From: an uncultured Collinsella sp.
Lineage (GTDB): Bacteria > Actinomycetota > Coriobacteriia > Coriobacteriales > Coriobacteriaceae
Direction of reading: 5' to 3'
DNA length: 10,608 bases
Assembly: GCA_900547765.1 (NCBI GenBank)
Contig: URIA01000059.1
Coordinates: 1 to 10,608 of the forward strand
The notes under the pieces were generated by a model, which saw nothing but the letters and a program-made list of their open reading frames with translations, was not told where the DNA came from and did no database searches. Positions within the stretch are counted from its first letter, which is position 1, and the number at the start of each line of letters is the position of its first letter. Shown here piece after piece: positions 1 to 6,679 of this stretch. Both the position numbers and the translations under genes were made by a program.

Positions 1-71
1 GCTACTGGCAAACCCGTCGCAACCGCGACTCCATAACCTTCGACGAGTGGGTCGACCTCGACTTGTGACGA
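1..71 (+). repeat. direct repeat, left copy (pairs with 7948-8018)
   Basis: Aligned by eye, 68 of 71 bases match 7948-8018 in the same orientation. The differences are at 56, 59 and 62, all silent third positions. Similarity stops sharply after position 71. How far it extends to the left cannot be seen because the window starts here. Confidence 0.85.
3..68 (+). pseudogene. 3' end of truncated sugar transferase, left copy
   Basis: The window opens inside a reading frame giving YWQTRRNRDSITFDEWVDLDL and then a stop. This is the region near the C terminus of bacterial sugar transferases (undecaprenyl-phosphate sugar-1-phosphate transferases of the PF02397 type), membrane enzymes that start exopolysaccharide or capsule assembly. 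In the family the chain normally runs some 30-40 residues past DLDL (typically DLDLxYI...), so the TGA here is premature and this is probably a remnant. Its 5' part lies outside the window. Positions 1-71 are repeated at 7948-8018 with only three differences, all synonymous third positions, and the same stop codon. Not certain: this lineage might have a naturally shorter enzyme. Confidence 0.7.
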
Positions 72-173
72 TAACGTCCATCTGGGGCTGCTCGTAGGTG
101 CGGGTCTGGTGCTCCATTGCGGCCCCTATCTTTTGAGATTGCGAGTTGAATGTACCCCCTCGGAGGTCTTGCG

Positions 174-179
174 TATAAT
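174..179 (+). promoter_or_regulatory. probable -10 box of the kinase-pqqD operon
   Basis: A perfect TATAAT lies 44 bases before the kinase start. The hexamer 17 bases upstream (TGTACC, 151-156) is a poor -35; a better TTGAAT at 146-151 is too far away (22 bases). An activator-dependent promoter or a promoter with a weak -35 would fit. The rest of 72-223 shows no gene. Confidence 0.5.
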
Positions 180-223
180 GCAGAGGTCGTTACAAACCTA
201 CTTCCTGAAGGGTTTTGAAGCCT

Positions 224-979
224 ATGCAGCTGTCTCTTGCGGACATCCTCGTTGACGTGGACGGCATTGATGATTCTCGCTTCTTTGGTGACTACCTTGT
301 GCCTTCTCCGGCGCCCGTTGCGGACCTCAGCCTCTGCGTGACCCCGGAACTCGTTCAGGCCGAGCGAGAGATTGACAGTCAACCCTACTTCTCTGACACC
401 TATCTGACCCAGCTCGCCCTTCTTCGCCAGCTTGCCGAGAAGGGCCCTGCCGTCGGACGCTTCCTCATGCACGCTGCCGTGCTTGAGTACGATGGCCGTG
501 CCTACGCCTTCAGCGCTTCCAGCGGTACGGGCAAGTCCACCCACCTGCGACTTTGGCACCGTACACTGGGCAATGCGGTCCAGGTGGTCAACGGGGACAA
601 GCCCCTGCTGTACGCAAGTGACGCCGAGGTGATGGCCTGCGGCACCCCGTGGTCTGGTAAGGAGGGCTGGCAGCGCAACGTCTGCGTTCCACTTGGCGGT
701 CTTTGTTTCATCTCGCGCGGCGAGAAGGACGTCTGCCGGCGCATCGAGCCGGCGGATGTCCTTGAGCGTGCGCTTAGGCAGCTCTACGTTCCCTCGGATG
801 CTTTCGCCGCAGTCCTCACGCTAGAGTTTCTTGATGTGCTGCTGCGGCGCGTTCCGGTCTACGAGCTTTCCTGTACCATGGAACCAACCGCAGTTCGCGC
901 TAGCTTCGAGGCTATGACAGGCCAAGACATTGACGCGTGTTTAGTCAACAATGATGAAAGGAATTCCCATGAGGATTAA
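224..979 (+). CDS. HprK-like ATP-dependent peptide kinase of a RiPP cluster
   Basis: A 251-residue protein with an HPr kinase/PEP carboxykinase-like P-loop fold. The Walker A motif SGTGKST is at residues 100-106, followed by a short conserved NGDKPLL and a GTPWSGKEG segment, both typical of the HprK-related proteins found beside PqqD in peptide-modification clusters. It lacks the N-terminal regulatory domain of true HprK, so a role in sugar regulation is unlikely. In lasso peptide clusters such as that of paeninodin, relatives phosphorylate a Ser of the precursor; a similar role on the precursor at 1306-1506 is inferred. I chose ATG 224 because GAAGGG (207-212) sits 11 bases upstream; an in-frame TTG at 215 would leave no room for a ribosome site. 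Its end overlaps the PqqD gene by 11 bases, so the two are translationally coupled. Confidence 0.82.
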   Translation: MQLSLADILVDVDGIDDSRFFGDYLVPSPAPVADLSLCVTPELVQAEREIDSQPYFSDTYLTQLALLRQLAEKGPAVGRFLMHAAVLEYDGRAYAFSASSGTGKSTHLRLWHRTLGNAVQVVNGDKPLLYASDAEVMACGTPWSGKEGWQRNVCVPLGGLCFISRGEKDVCRRIEPADVLERALRQLYVPSDAFAAVLTLEFLDVLLRRVPVYELSCTMEPTAVRASFEAMTGQDIDACLVNNDERNSHED

Positions 980-1235
980 GCAGGGCTTTGTTATGCGAGA
1001 CGTCGCCGGCCAAGCCGTGGTCATTGCCACCGGTGACGCCAGCCGAGATTTCCATGGCATGGTCAAGCTCAACCAGACCGCGGCCGTCGTCTGGCACGGC
1101 GTGGAGGAGGGGCTGGACGTGAAGGCCATAGCCGAGCGCCTCGTAGCCGAGTACGACGTGGAGACTGGCCGTGCCCTCGCTGACGTTGAGGCACTTCTCG
1201 CCCGCATGCGCGAGAAGGGCTTTGTTGAGGACTGA
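969..1235 (+). CDS. PqqD-family leader-binding protein (RRE)
   Basis: An 88-residue protein with the PqqD fold. An N-terminal strand-rich half (FVMRDVAGQAVVIATG, then VKLNQTAAVVWHGVEEG) is followed by helices carrying the IAERLVAEYDVE and VEALLARMREKGFVED patterns typical of PqqD. Members of this family are RiPP recognition elements that grip the precursor's leader peptide and present it to the radical SAM enzyme and other modifying enzymes. ATG 969 is preferred over the earlier ATG 951/954 because AAAGGAA (957-963) lies five bases before it, and the result matches the usual ~90-residue family length. It overlaps the kinase by 11 bases. A strong hairpin follows within ten bases, so this transcript probably ends here. 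Confidence 0.88.
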   Translation: MRIKQGFVMRDVAGQAVVIATGDASRDFHGMVKLNQTAAVVWHGVEEGLDVKAIAERLVAEYDVETGRALADVEALLARMREKGFVED

Positions 1236-1244
1236 CACATAAAA

Positions 1245-1279
1245 GAGCGGCTAGCCGAGAAGGATTCGGTTAGCCGCTC
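1245..1279. terminator. hairpin terminator between converging genes
   Basis: A 14-bp stem (1245-1258 with 1266-1279, one G-T pair) closes a 7-base loop. It sits between the pqqD stop (1235, + strand) and the precursor stop (1306, - strand). Read on the minus strand the stem is followed by TTTTAT (1244-1239), so it is a good intrinsic terminator for the precursor transcript. On the plus strand there is no T tract, so termination of the kinase-pqqD transcript there would be weaker. Confidence 0.8.
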
Positions 1280-1305
1280 AGGGGTGCTACTAGTGGGGTT
1301 GGTTA

Positions 1306-1506
1306 TCAGTCGCCGCCCCAATTGCCAGGGCCGTCAAAGAAGCAACCCGTGTCCGGCGAACAAGGCTTTTCGATTGGGAAATCACCGAAACTGGTGCCGT
1401 CTTGTCCGGAGACGCACCACCTAGACGGATCGCATACCACATCCCCTCGCTCCAGCAAAATCACGTCCATCTCCGGCGAGACGTACCCTCTGTTCTTTTC
1501 GGCCAT
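1306..1506 (-). CDS. RiPP precursor peptide with two CX5C motifs
   Basis: A 66-residue peptide, the only gene of the cluster on the minus strand. The N-terminal part (YVSPEMDVILLERGDVV, residues 8-24) has the Y-x-x-P-E-x-x-V-I-x-L-x-x-x-D-V-V pattern that I recognise from leaders of small precursor peptides beside PqqD/HprK/S26/radical SAM genes. The C-terminal part looks like a core: C25-x5-C31, C49-x5-C55, rich in Gly, Asp, Pro, Ser and aromatic residues, ending GPGNWGGD. The spacing suggests radical SAM thioether (sactipeptide or ranthipeptide-like) links, but no linkage can be proved from sequence. Start ATG 1506 is backed by AAGGGAGC (1522-1515) nine bases upstream. A terminator for this strand lies at 1245-1279. 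Position between pqqD and the radical SAM gene supports the role. The family is not one I can name. Confidence 0.82.
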   Translation of the reverse strand: MAEKNRGYVSPEMDVILLERGDVVCDPSRWCVSGQDGTSFGDFPIEKPCSPDTGCFFDGPGNWGGD

Positions 1507-1521
1507 ATCGAGAAGCTCCCT

Positions 1522-1575
1522 TTGTTAGCATTTACAGTCGAACTAAATTTACCGCACCTTTCGCATGCTGCGCAA
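1522..1575. promoter_or_regulatory. possible divergent promoters for precursor and radical SAM gene
   Basis: This gap separates the minus-strand precursor from the plus-strand radical SAM gene and is richer in A/T than its surroundings. On the plus strand, TTGTTA (1522-1527) and TAAATT (1544-1549) are 16 bases apart. On the minus strand, TTGCGC (1575-1570) and TAAATT (1551-1546) are 18 bases apart. The two -10 boxes overlap, so one regulator could act on both directions. Matches to consensus are only fair. Confidence 0.35.
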
Positions 1576-1627
1576 GTAGATGTTTTGCCTGTCTGGCATG
1601 TTCCACAAAACAGGAAGGCAGATTATC

Positions 1628-2947
1628 GTGGAGACCATCCAAGAACCGGTATCCAACGTGCTCAAGATCTTGGGCGAGCCCAAGGCCGCGCCGGACGGCT
1701 GGAGGTGGACCAACCACCTGGTCTTCCAGGAGGTCGGGGAGGGCATCCTTGCCTTCAACACGCTGACGCGCGAGCTCGCGCTCCTCTCGCCTGAGGAGTT
1801 TGGCAGCCCGGACGAGTGCCTTGAGCTGCAGGAACGCTGGTTCCGCGTTCCGGCGAGCACAGACGACAAGAGCTCGGCGGACCTCGTGCGCCTGGTGCTG
1901 GAGTCCCTCCACCAGAGGCCCGAGCACGTCACCACCTACCACGTTTTCACCACCATGGACTGCAACGCGCGCTGCTTCTATTGCTACGAGAAGGGCCGCG
2001 CCCGTCCGACCATGAGCGTCGAGACCGCCCACAAGACGGCCGACTACATCGTGCGCCACTGCGGGGGCAACAAGGTCCATCTTGCCTGGTTTGGCGGAGA
2101 GCCCCTGTACAACGCTCAAGTCATTGACCTCATCTGCAACGACCTCGTTGAGCGCGGCATCGGGTACGAGTCCTCCATGATCTCCAATGGCTTCCTCTTT
2201 GACGAGAAGCTCATCAAGCGCGCAGCCGAGCTCTGGCGGCTTCGCCAGATTCAGATCACGCTTGACGGCGCCGAGGGCGTCTACAACGCCGTCAAGCGCT
2301 ACGTTGACGCCGGCGAGAAGAGCCCCTACCAGGTTGTGCTCGCAAACATCCGGGGTCTGCTTGACGCGGGCGTCCGCGTGATAGTGCGGCTCAATGTGAG
2401 CAGGGCCAACGCTAAGAATCTCCTGGCCCTGGTGGACGACCTTGAGGCGCGCTTTGCCGGCGCCAGGCTGCTCAGTGTCTACTGCGCGATGACGAGCGAG
2501 TTTGATGGCATCGACATCGTTCCCATGAGGGAGGATGCGACCAAGGAGCTCTTCTGGAGCATCAAGAATCTTGACCTGCGGCTTGAGCGTGCGGGCCTGC
2601 TCAAGCGCCGCGGCATCAAGGCCAAGATTCCGATGACTCAGTGCATGGCCGACAGCGGAGGCTCCCTCACGGTGCTGCCCGATGGCCACCTGGGGCTCTG
2701 CGAGCACTACAGCGAGGACAACTTCGTGGGCAGCATCGACTCTGACGAGCTTGACGAGTCCGTGGTCCAGAGCTTCCGCGAGCGCGTCGAGACCATGCCG
2801 AGGTGCGCCACGTGCTTTGAGTACCCAACCTGCATCAGGCTCAGGAAGTGCCCCCTCTCGGCCAAGTGCCTGCCAGAGACGGTTGCTTTGGCAAAGACCA
2901 CCCTGCAAGACGAAATGGTCTCCATGTACAACGCCAAGAAGAAGTAA
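1628..2947 (+). CDS. radical SAM/SPASM peptide maturase
   Basis: A 439-residue cytosolic iron-sulfur enzyme that should modify the precursor at 1306-1506. C112-x3-C116-x2-C119 (CNARCFYC) binds the SAM-cleaving 4Fe-4S cluster, and GGEP at 156-159 belongs to the SAM-binding fold. The C-terminal SPASM region has seven Cys (339, 358, 393, 396, 402, 408, 414), enough for auxiliary clusters as in sactipeptide and ranthipeptide maturases. The first ~100 residues carry a segment (ILAFNTLTRELALLSPEEF) common at the N terminus of such peptide maturases. I chose GTG 1628 because AGGAAGG (1612-1618) precedes it by nine bases; an in-frame ATG at 1580 has no ribosome site. The type of bond made (thioether, C-C, epimer) cannot be read from sequence. 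Confidence 0.88.
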   Translation: METIQEPVSNVLKILGEPKAAPDGWRWTNHLVFQEVGEGILAFNTLTRELALLSPEEFGSPDECLELQERWFRVPASTDDKSSADLVRLVLESLHQRPEHVTTYHVFTTMDCNARCFYCYEKGRARPTMSVETAHKTADYIVRHCGGNKVHLAWFGGEPLYNAQVIDLICNDLVERGIGYESSMISNGFLFDEKLIKRAAELWRLRQIQITLDGAEGVYNAVKRYVDAGEKSPYQVVLANIRGLLDAGVRVIVRLNVSRANAKNLLALVDDLEARFAGARLLSVYCAMTSEFDGIDIVPMREDATKELFWSIKNLDLRLERAGLLKRRGIKAKIPMTQCMADSGGSLTVLPDGHLGLCEHYSEDNFVGSIDSDELDESVVQSFRERVETMPRCATCFEYPTCIRLRKCPLSAKCLPETVALAKTTLQDEMVSMYNAKKK

Positions 2948-3249
2948 ATAGGGGCTTAGACAGCGTTTTTTAATGTCAGTCTTGTTATTTTCAATAAAAA
3001 TGCAATCTTTCTTATTAGTTTAGTGCTGCAGAGAAAGGTTACATTTGCGATATTAAGGTCGACGATGGCAGAACCGTCATTCCTGGATCCGGCTGGGGAG
3101 GAGAGTACTGGTGCGCTAAGATTCCCGCGGACTTTGGCGGTAACTGACCGTCCTTCTCGCCAATCCTTGCATACCCCGGAGGCGGGCTGCCTGTGCGATG
3201 TCGTATCATAAAACGGTTAGTCTCCCGGTCGGAAGGTAGGCATTCTCCC
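2948..3249. other. intergenic stretch with AT-rich leader and a start-less reading frame
   Basis: These 302 bases hold no convincing gene. The first ~70 are AT-rich, with a T6 run near 2966-2971 just after the radical SAM stop and possible promoter boxes TTCAAT (2990-2995) and TATTAG (3013-3018) 17 bases apart. At 3019-3147 an open frame reads like a Gly/Trp-rich peptide (IKVDDGRTVIPGSGWGGEYW, then C, ending FGGN and a stop) but has no ATG, GTG or TTG; AAAGG (3034-3038) precedes an ATT at 3043. It could be a decayed second precursor. A 48-codon frame starting ATG 3065 overlaps it. The operon beginning at 3250 is probably transcribed from here. Confidence 0.5.
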
Positions 3250-3762
3250 GTGTCCTCTGAGCATCTCAAAACCCAAGCCGAGCCCCTTGTGGCCGACGCG
3301 TGCGCCGCCGGCATCAAGGAGGTGCTCGATTCCGAGGGCTTCTACGTAGGGCCTCCGGTTGGCGTCTCCATGTGGCCCATGCTGCGCAACCGTCGCGATG
3401 CAATACTGGTGGTGCCGGCGTCCGAGCGCCTCAAGCGCTACGACGTGGCGCTCTACCGACGGGGCCAGATGATGGTGCTCCATCGCGTGCTGGGCCTCTA
3501 CGAGAACGGTTACGTCATCTGCGGCGATAACTGCATTGCCCTGGAGCGAGTTCCTTTTGACCAGGTCTTTGGCGTGCTCAAGGGCTTTTACCGAGACGAT
3601 CGCTACGTTGACTGCGGCATGTCGCGCAGCTACCGGGCCTACTCCAGGCTCTGGGTGGCGTTGGGTCCTGTCCGAAGGGCTTCTCGCCGAGCCTGGGGCC
3701 TGGTCGAGAGGGTGGGCAAGAGGATTCTCTTGGGCCGGCGCGGAGCGGGGGAGCTCGCATGA
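3250..3762 (+). CDS. S26-type (signal peptidase-like) serine peptidase, likely leader peptidase
   Basis: A 170-residue protein with the signal-peptidase core: GVSMWPM with nucleophile S40, a small strand segment YDVALYRRG, VLHRVLG with H78, and CGDN at 91-94. The His in place of the usual bacterial Lys matches the Ser-His dyad of SipW/ER-type S26 enzymes. No membrane anchor is visible, unlike secretory signal peptidases, so it probably acts in the cytosol on the modified precursor, removing its leader before export. Start GTG 3250 has GGTAGG (3235-3240) nine bases upstream; an earlier in-frame start at 3193 adds a low-complexity, unrelated-looking head. Its stop overlaps the next start (ATGA, 3759-3762). 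Substrate is inferred from context. Confidence 0.8.
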   Translation: MSSEHLKTQAEPLVADACAAGIKEVLDSEGFYVGPPVGVSMWPMLRNRRDAILVVPASERLKRYDVALYRRGQMMVLHRVLGLYENGYVICGDNCIALERVPFDQVFGVLKGFYRDDRYVDCGMSRSYRAYSRLWVALGPVRRASRRAWGLVERVGKRILLGRRGAGELA

Positions 3763-4985
3763 CGCAGTCGACCGAGGCCATGCGCCTCACTGACGACGAG
3801 GCCTACGTCACGCACCTGCTCTCCTGCGCGCTCACAGGGGCGGTGTCGCTGCCGCTGCCAGGGGGTGCAAGCTGGGAGGGCGCCTTCCGGCTTGCCGCGG
3901 CAAACTCCGTGACGTCCACTTGTGCTTTTGCGGTCTCCCGCGTGCCGGGCGTGACCCCAGGGGAGGTCAGCCGCTGGAAGGCCCAGGTCGATGCTAACCT
4001 CATGCGCCTCGCGCTTTTTGACGTAGAGCGCGAGGCAATCTTCCAGAAGATGGACGAGGCAGGCATTTCTCGCCTACCGCTCAAGGGGCTTGTCGTCGGG
4101 CGCGAATACCCCCGTCCGGAAATGCGCTGGATGTGCGACAACGACATCCTCTGTGGCCGCGTGGAGCCTCTTGCGCAGGGTGGCTACATGGCCGTTGACG
4201 AGGAAGACACCGCCCTTGAGCTGCTCCGCATCATGGAGGGTCTGGGCTACGAGGCCGAGGGCTTTGGCGCAGGTAACTGCGACAACTACCTCAAGCCGCC
4301 CGTCTTTAATATGGAGATGCACCGACAGCTGGCCGTGCCTGAGGTTGACTGGTGGAAGTACTACCAGAACTCATGGCTGCGTGCCCGTCCCGCGCGCGAG
4401 GGCTCCCTTGACTTTGAGCTTTCTCGCGAGGACACGTACGTCTATCACATTGCGCACATGTCCAAGCACTTTGAAGCCAGTGGCCACGGCGTTCGCGGCA
4501 TTGCGGACCAGTGGGTCCTCATGCAGGCCTGGGATGCGCAGATGGACCGTGCGTACGTGGAAGCCCAGCTCAGAGAGCTGGGTATGGCGGACTTCGAGCA
4601 GTCCCTTCGCGCCCTTGCGGTGGCGGTCGTTGGCAAGGACGCCTGCGGCCGCGTACTTGCGGGCGAGACGGGCGCTCTTCCCGATGAGCTTGGGCAGATG
4701 CTTGCCTACATGCTGGAGAGCGGCACCTACGGCACCCTCCAGAACCAAGTCACCAACAGATTGCGCCAGGAGGCTGAGTTGGACTTGGGCCGGGGTCCGA
4801 GGATGCGCTACATGCTTCACCGGGTGTTTCCACCGCTCAAGAAGCTACAGCTTGGCTACCCCGTTCTCAAGCGGCACCCGTGGCTGCTCCCGGCAGTCTA
4901 TGCGTACCGCATTGTGGTGAGGCCCTTCGTCAACGGGCGGCGCCTCAGGGCGGAGCTGCGCGTCCTCAAGGATGCGGATCGATGA
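3759..4985 (+). CDS. nucleotidyltransferase family protein (NTP_transf_5-like), RiPP tailoring
   Basis: A 408-residue protein with the features of the PF14907 nucleotidyltransferase family. An N-terminal helical part is followed by LPLKGLVVGREYPRPEMRW and the catalytic acidic pair D127-N-D129 (CDNDILCG), the counterpart of the usual RxxxDxD motif. A long helical C-terminal region with MEMHRQL, YHIAHMSKHFE and a basic tail follows. Relatives occur with HprK-like kinases in Firmicutes lasso peptide clusters, where they act on the phosphorylated peptide (sugar or nucleotide addition has been reported or proposed). Here it presumably works after the kinase at 224-979 on the radical SAM product. 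A strong GGGGGAG (3746-3752) lies just ahead of the start. It overlaps the peptidase and the ABC gene by four bases each. Confidence 0.78.
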   Translation: MTQSTEAMRLTDDEAYVTHLLSCALTGAVSLPLPGGASWEGAFRLAAANSVTSTCAFAVSRVPGVTPGEVSRWKAQVDANLMRLALFDVEREAIFQKMDEAGISRLPLKGLVVGREYPRPEMRWMCDNDILCGRVEPLAQGGYMAVDEEDTALELLRIMEGLGYEAEGFGAGNCDNYLKPPVFNMEMHRQLAVPEVDWWKYYQNSWLRARPAREGSLDFELSREDTYVYHIAHMSKHFEASGHGVRGIADQWVLMQAWDAQMDRAYVEAQLRELGMADFEQSLRALAVAVVGKDACGRVLAGETGALPDELGQMLAYMLESGTYGTLQNQVTNRLRQEAELDLGRGPRMRYMLHRVFPPLKKLQLGYPVLKRHPWLLPAVYAYRIVVRPFVNGRRLRAELRVLKDADR

Positions 4986-6679
4986 GCGATAAGAAATGTG
5001 TGGGCACAACGGCCTCTGGCGAAAAACGCGCCGACGGTGCGCCCCGCCACGCGCTCGAGACGCTCCGCTGGGTGCGCTCCGTTTGCAGGAAGGACCTCTC
5101 CCGCGTGTGGGTGCTGTGCGCGACGCGCTGCGCGTCGGCGGTCATTGCCGTGAGCTTTGCCCTGCTCATGAGCGGTGCCATCGACGCCGCGACCTCGCAG
5201 GACGCCGCGGCCTTTGGGTCTGCGCTTGCGCTCTTCTCGGCTGCTATCTTTTTGCAGGTCGCGTTGTCTTGCATCTCAAAGTGGCTGTCTGGCAGCGCCC
5301 AGGTGCGCGTGGACAATGCACTGCGGGCCCACGTGGCGCAACTTCTCATGCAGGGAGGACGACTCCCCGAGGGACGCCTGACCGGTGAGGTCATGAGCGT
5401 GCTGACGTCGGACGTCTCGGTGGTGGCCAATGGAATGGTGGCCATGGCCCCGGAGGTCCTCTCCATGGCAGTGCGCGCCGTTGCCGCCTTTGTGCTCATG
5501 TTTGCTGTGGCACCGCCGTTGGGCCTGCTCTTTGCGGTGGGCGGCTTGGTCTGTGTGGGCATCTCTCTTGCCATGAAGCGCTGGCTCAAGCGTCTTCACC
5601 GCGAGGCCCAGGAGGCCGAGGCCACCATGCGGGGGCACCTGCAAGAGAGCCTCGAGGACCTGGTGGTCATCCGCTCCTTTGGCGCCGCCGGCCGCGTGAT
5701 GGCCTCGCTGCGAGGGCTCATGGACCGCTATCTGGCCGCCTATGAGCGTCGCATTGGCGCGAGCGTGGCCAGCGGGGCTGTGTTCAGCGTTGCAATGCAG
5801 CTTTCGTATCTTGCGGGCTTCTGCTACGGGTGCTGGGGCATCCTCACCGGGCGCATGAGCTATGGAACGCTCATGGCGTTGGTCCAGCTGGTCGGACAGG
5901 TGAGGGCGCCGTTCTCCAGCCTCTCCGGCGTGGTGCCTCAGCTTGCCGTGATCTCTGCCAGCCGAGAGCGCATCCAGGCCCTGGTTCCCGAACGTCGAGA
6001 AGTGCTTGCCGCGCCTGTGGGCGCCGCCTTTGAGGCGTTGCGCTTCGACGACGTGGACTTTGGCTATGCGGAAGGGGAGCCCGGTCTGGTGCTGAAAGAC
6101 TTCTCGGCTGAGGTTCGTGCAGGCGAGTTTGTTGCGGTGACGGGGCCGTCCGGCATAGGAAAGTCAACAATGCTGGCGTTGGCTCTGGGCATGGTGGAGC
6201 CTGCGGCGGGGCACGTTACGGTTGCATTTGCGGGCGGGGTGGCCATTGACGCGGCGAGCCTTGCGCCGGGCGCGTTTGCCTACGTGCCGCAGGGCAACAT
6301 GCTCATGAGCGGCAGCGTTCGCGAGGTGGTGGCCATGTCCGAGCGGGGGAGCGTCGATGACGGGCGCGTGTGGCGGGCGTGCGAGGCCGCCTGCGCGGAC
6401 GACTTTCTGCGCGAGCTGCCCGAGGGGGGGTTGGACGCCCAGCTGGGGGAGGGCGGGTCTGGCCTATCCGTTGGGCAGATGCAGCGACTGGCCGTTGCGC
6501 GCGCCGTCTACAGCGATGCTCCTGTGCTGTTGCTTGACGAGTGCACCTCCGCGCTTGACCAGGACATCGAGCATAGAATGCTTTCGCGTCTTCGCGACCT
6601 GGGCAAAACCGTCATCATCGTGACCCACCGCCCTGCCGCACTCGAGGTCTGCGATCGCGTCATCCAGCTGGGGGAGTGA
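4982..6679 (+). CDS. ABC exporter (fused membrane and ATPase domains)
   Basis: A 565-residue half transporter. Hydrophobic segments in the first ~320 residues (about 38-60, 70-92, 155-195, 275-305, with a further weaker stretch) form the export-type membrane domain. The ATPase domain has Walker A GPSGIGKST (388-396), Q-loop YVPQGN, signature LSVGQ (495-499, a V in place of the usual G), Walker B LLLDE (D519, E520) and the switch His 549. No C39 peptidase domain is fused, which fits leader removal by the separate S26 enzyme. It should work as a homodimer and export the finished peptide, possibly giving self-protection. Start ATG 4982 overlaps the upstream stop (ATGA); the frame is open further upstream to 4880 but that part lies inside the nucleotidyltransferase gene. 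It is the last gene of the operon; no clear terminator follows. Confidence 0.9.
   Translation: MSDKKCVGTTASGEKRADGAPRHALETLRWVRSVCRKDLSRVWVLCATRCASAVIAVSFALLMSGAIDAATSQDAAAFGSALALFSAAIFLQVALSCISKWLSGSAQVRVDNALRAHVAQLLMQGGRLPEGRLTGEVMSVLTSDVSVVANGMVAMAPEVLSMAVRAVAAFVLMFAVAPPLGLLFAVGGLVCVGISLAMKRWLKRLHREAQEAEATMRGHLQESLEDLVVIRSFGAAGRVMASLRGLMDRYLAAYERRIGASVASGAVFSVAMQLSYLAGFCYGCWGILTGRMSYGTLMALVQLVGQVRAPFSSLSGVVPQLAVISASRERIQALVPERREVLAAPVGAAFEALRFDDVDFGYAEGEPGLVLKDFSAEVRAGEFVAVTGPSGIGKSTMLALALGMVEPAAGHVTVAFAGGVAIDAASLAPGAFAYVPQGNMLMSGSVREVVAMSERGSVDDGRVWRACEAACADDFLRELPEGGLDAQLGEGGSGLSVGQMQRLAVARAVYSDAPVLLLDECTSALDQDIEHRMLSRLRDLGKTVIIVTHRPAALEVCDRVIQLGE

Noticed and set aside
2..559. 185-codon open frame on the minus strand over the kinase start
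   Set aside because: Antisense to the kinase gene and promoter; no ribosome site or recognisable sequence.
1580..1627. Upstream ATG 1580 (and ATG 1598) as the maturase start
   Set aside because: No ribosome site precedes them, while GTG 1628 has AGGAAGG at good distance; the extra head lacks family-like sequence and overlaps the likely promoter area.
1532..2908. 458-codon open frame on the minus strand
   Set aside because: It is antisense to the radical SAM gene, whose plus-strand product has clear catalytic and SPASM cysteines. The minus frame is a by-product of GC-rich codons and shows no family motif.
3065..3211. 48-codon plus-strand frame with ATG and AAGG upstream
   Set aside because: A start signal is present but the peptide lacks any motif and overlaps a more peptide-like frame; not supported enough to annotate as a gene.
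224..6679. Lasso peptide cluster
   Set aside because: Kinase, PqqD, nucleotidyltransferase and ABC exporter fit, but there is no asparagine-synthetase-like cyclase and no transglutaminase-like protease, while a radical SAM/SPASM enzyme is present.
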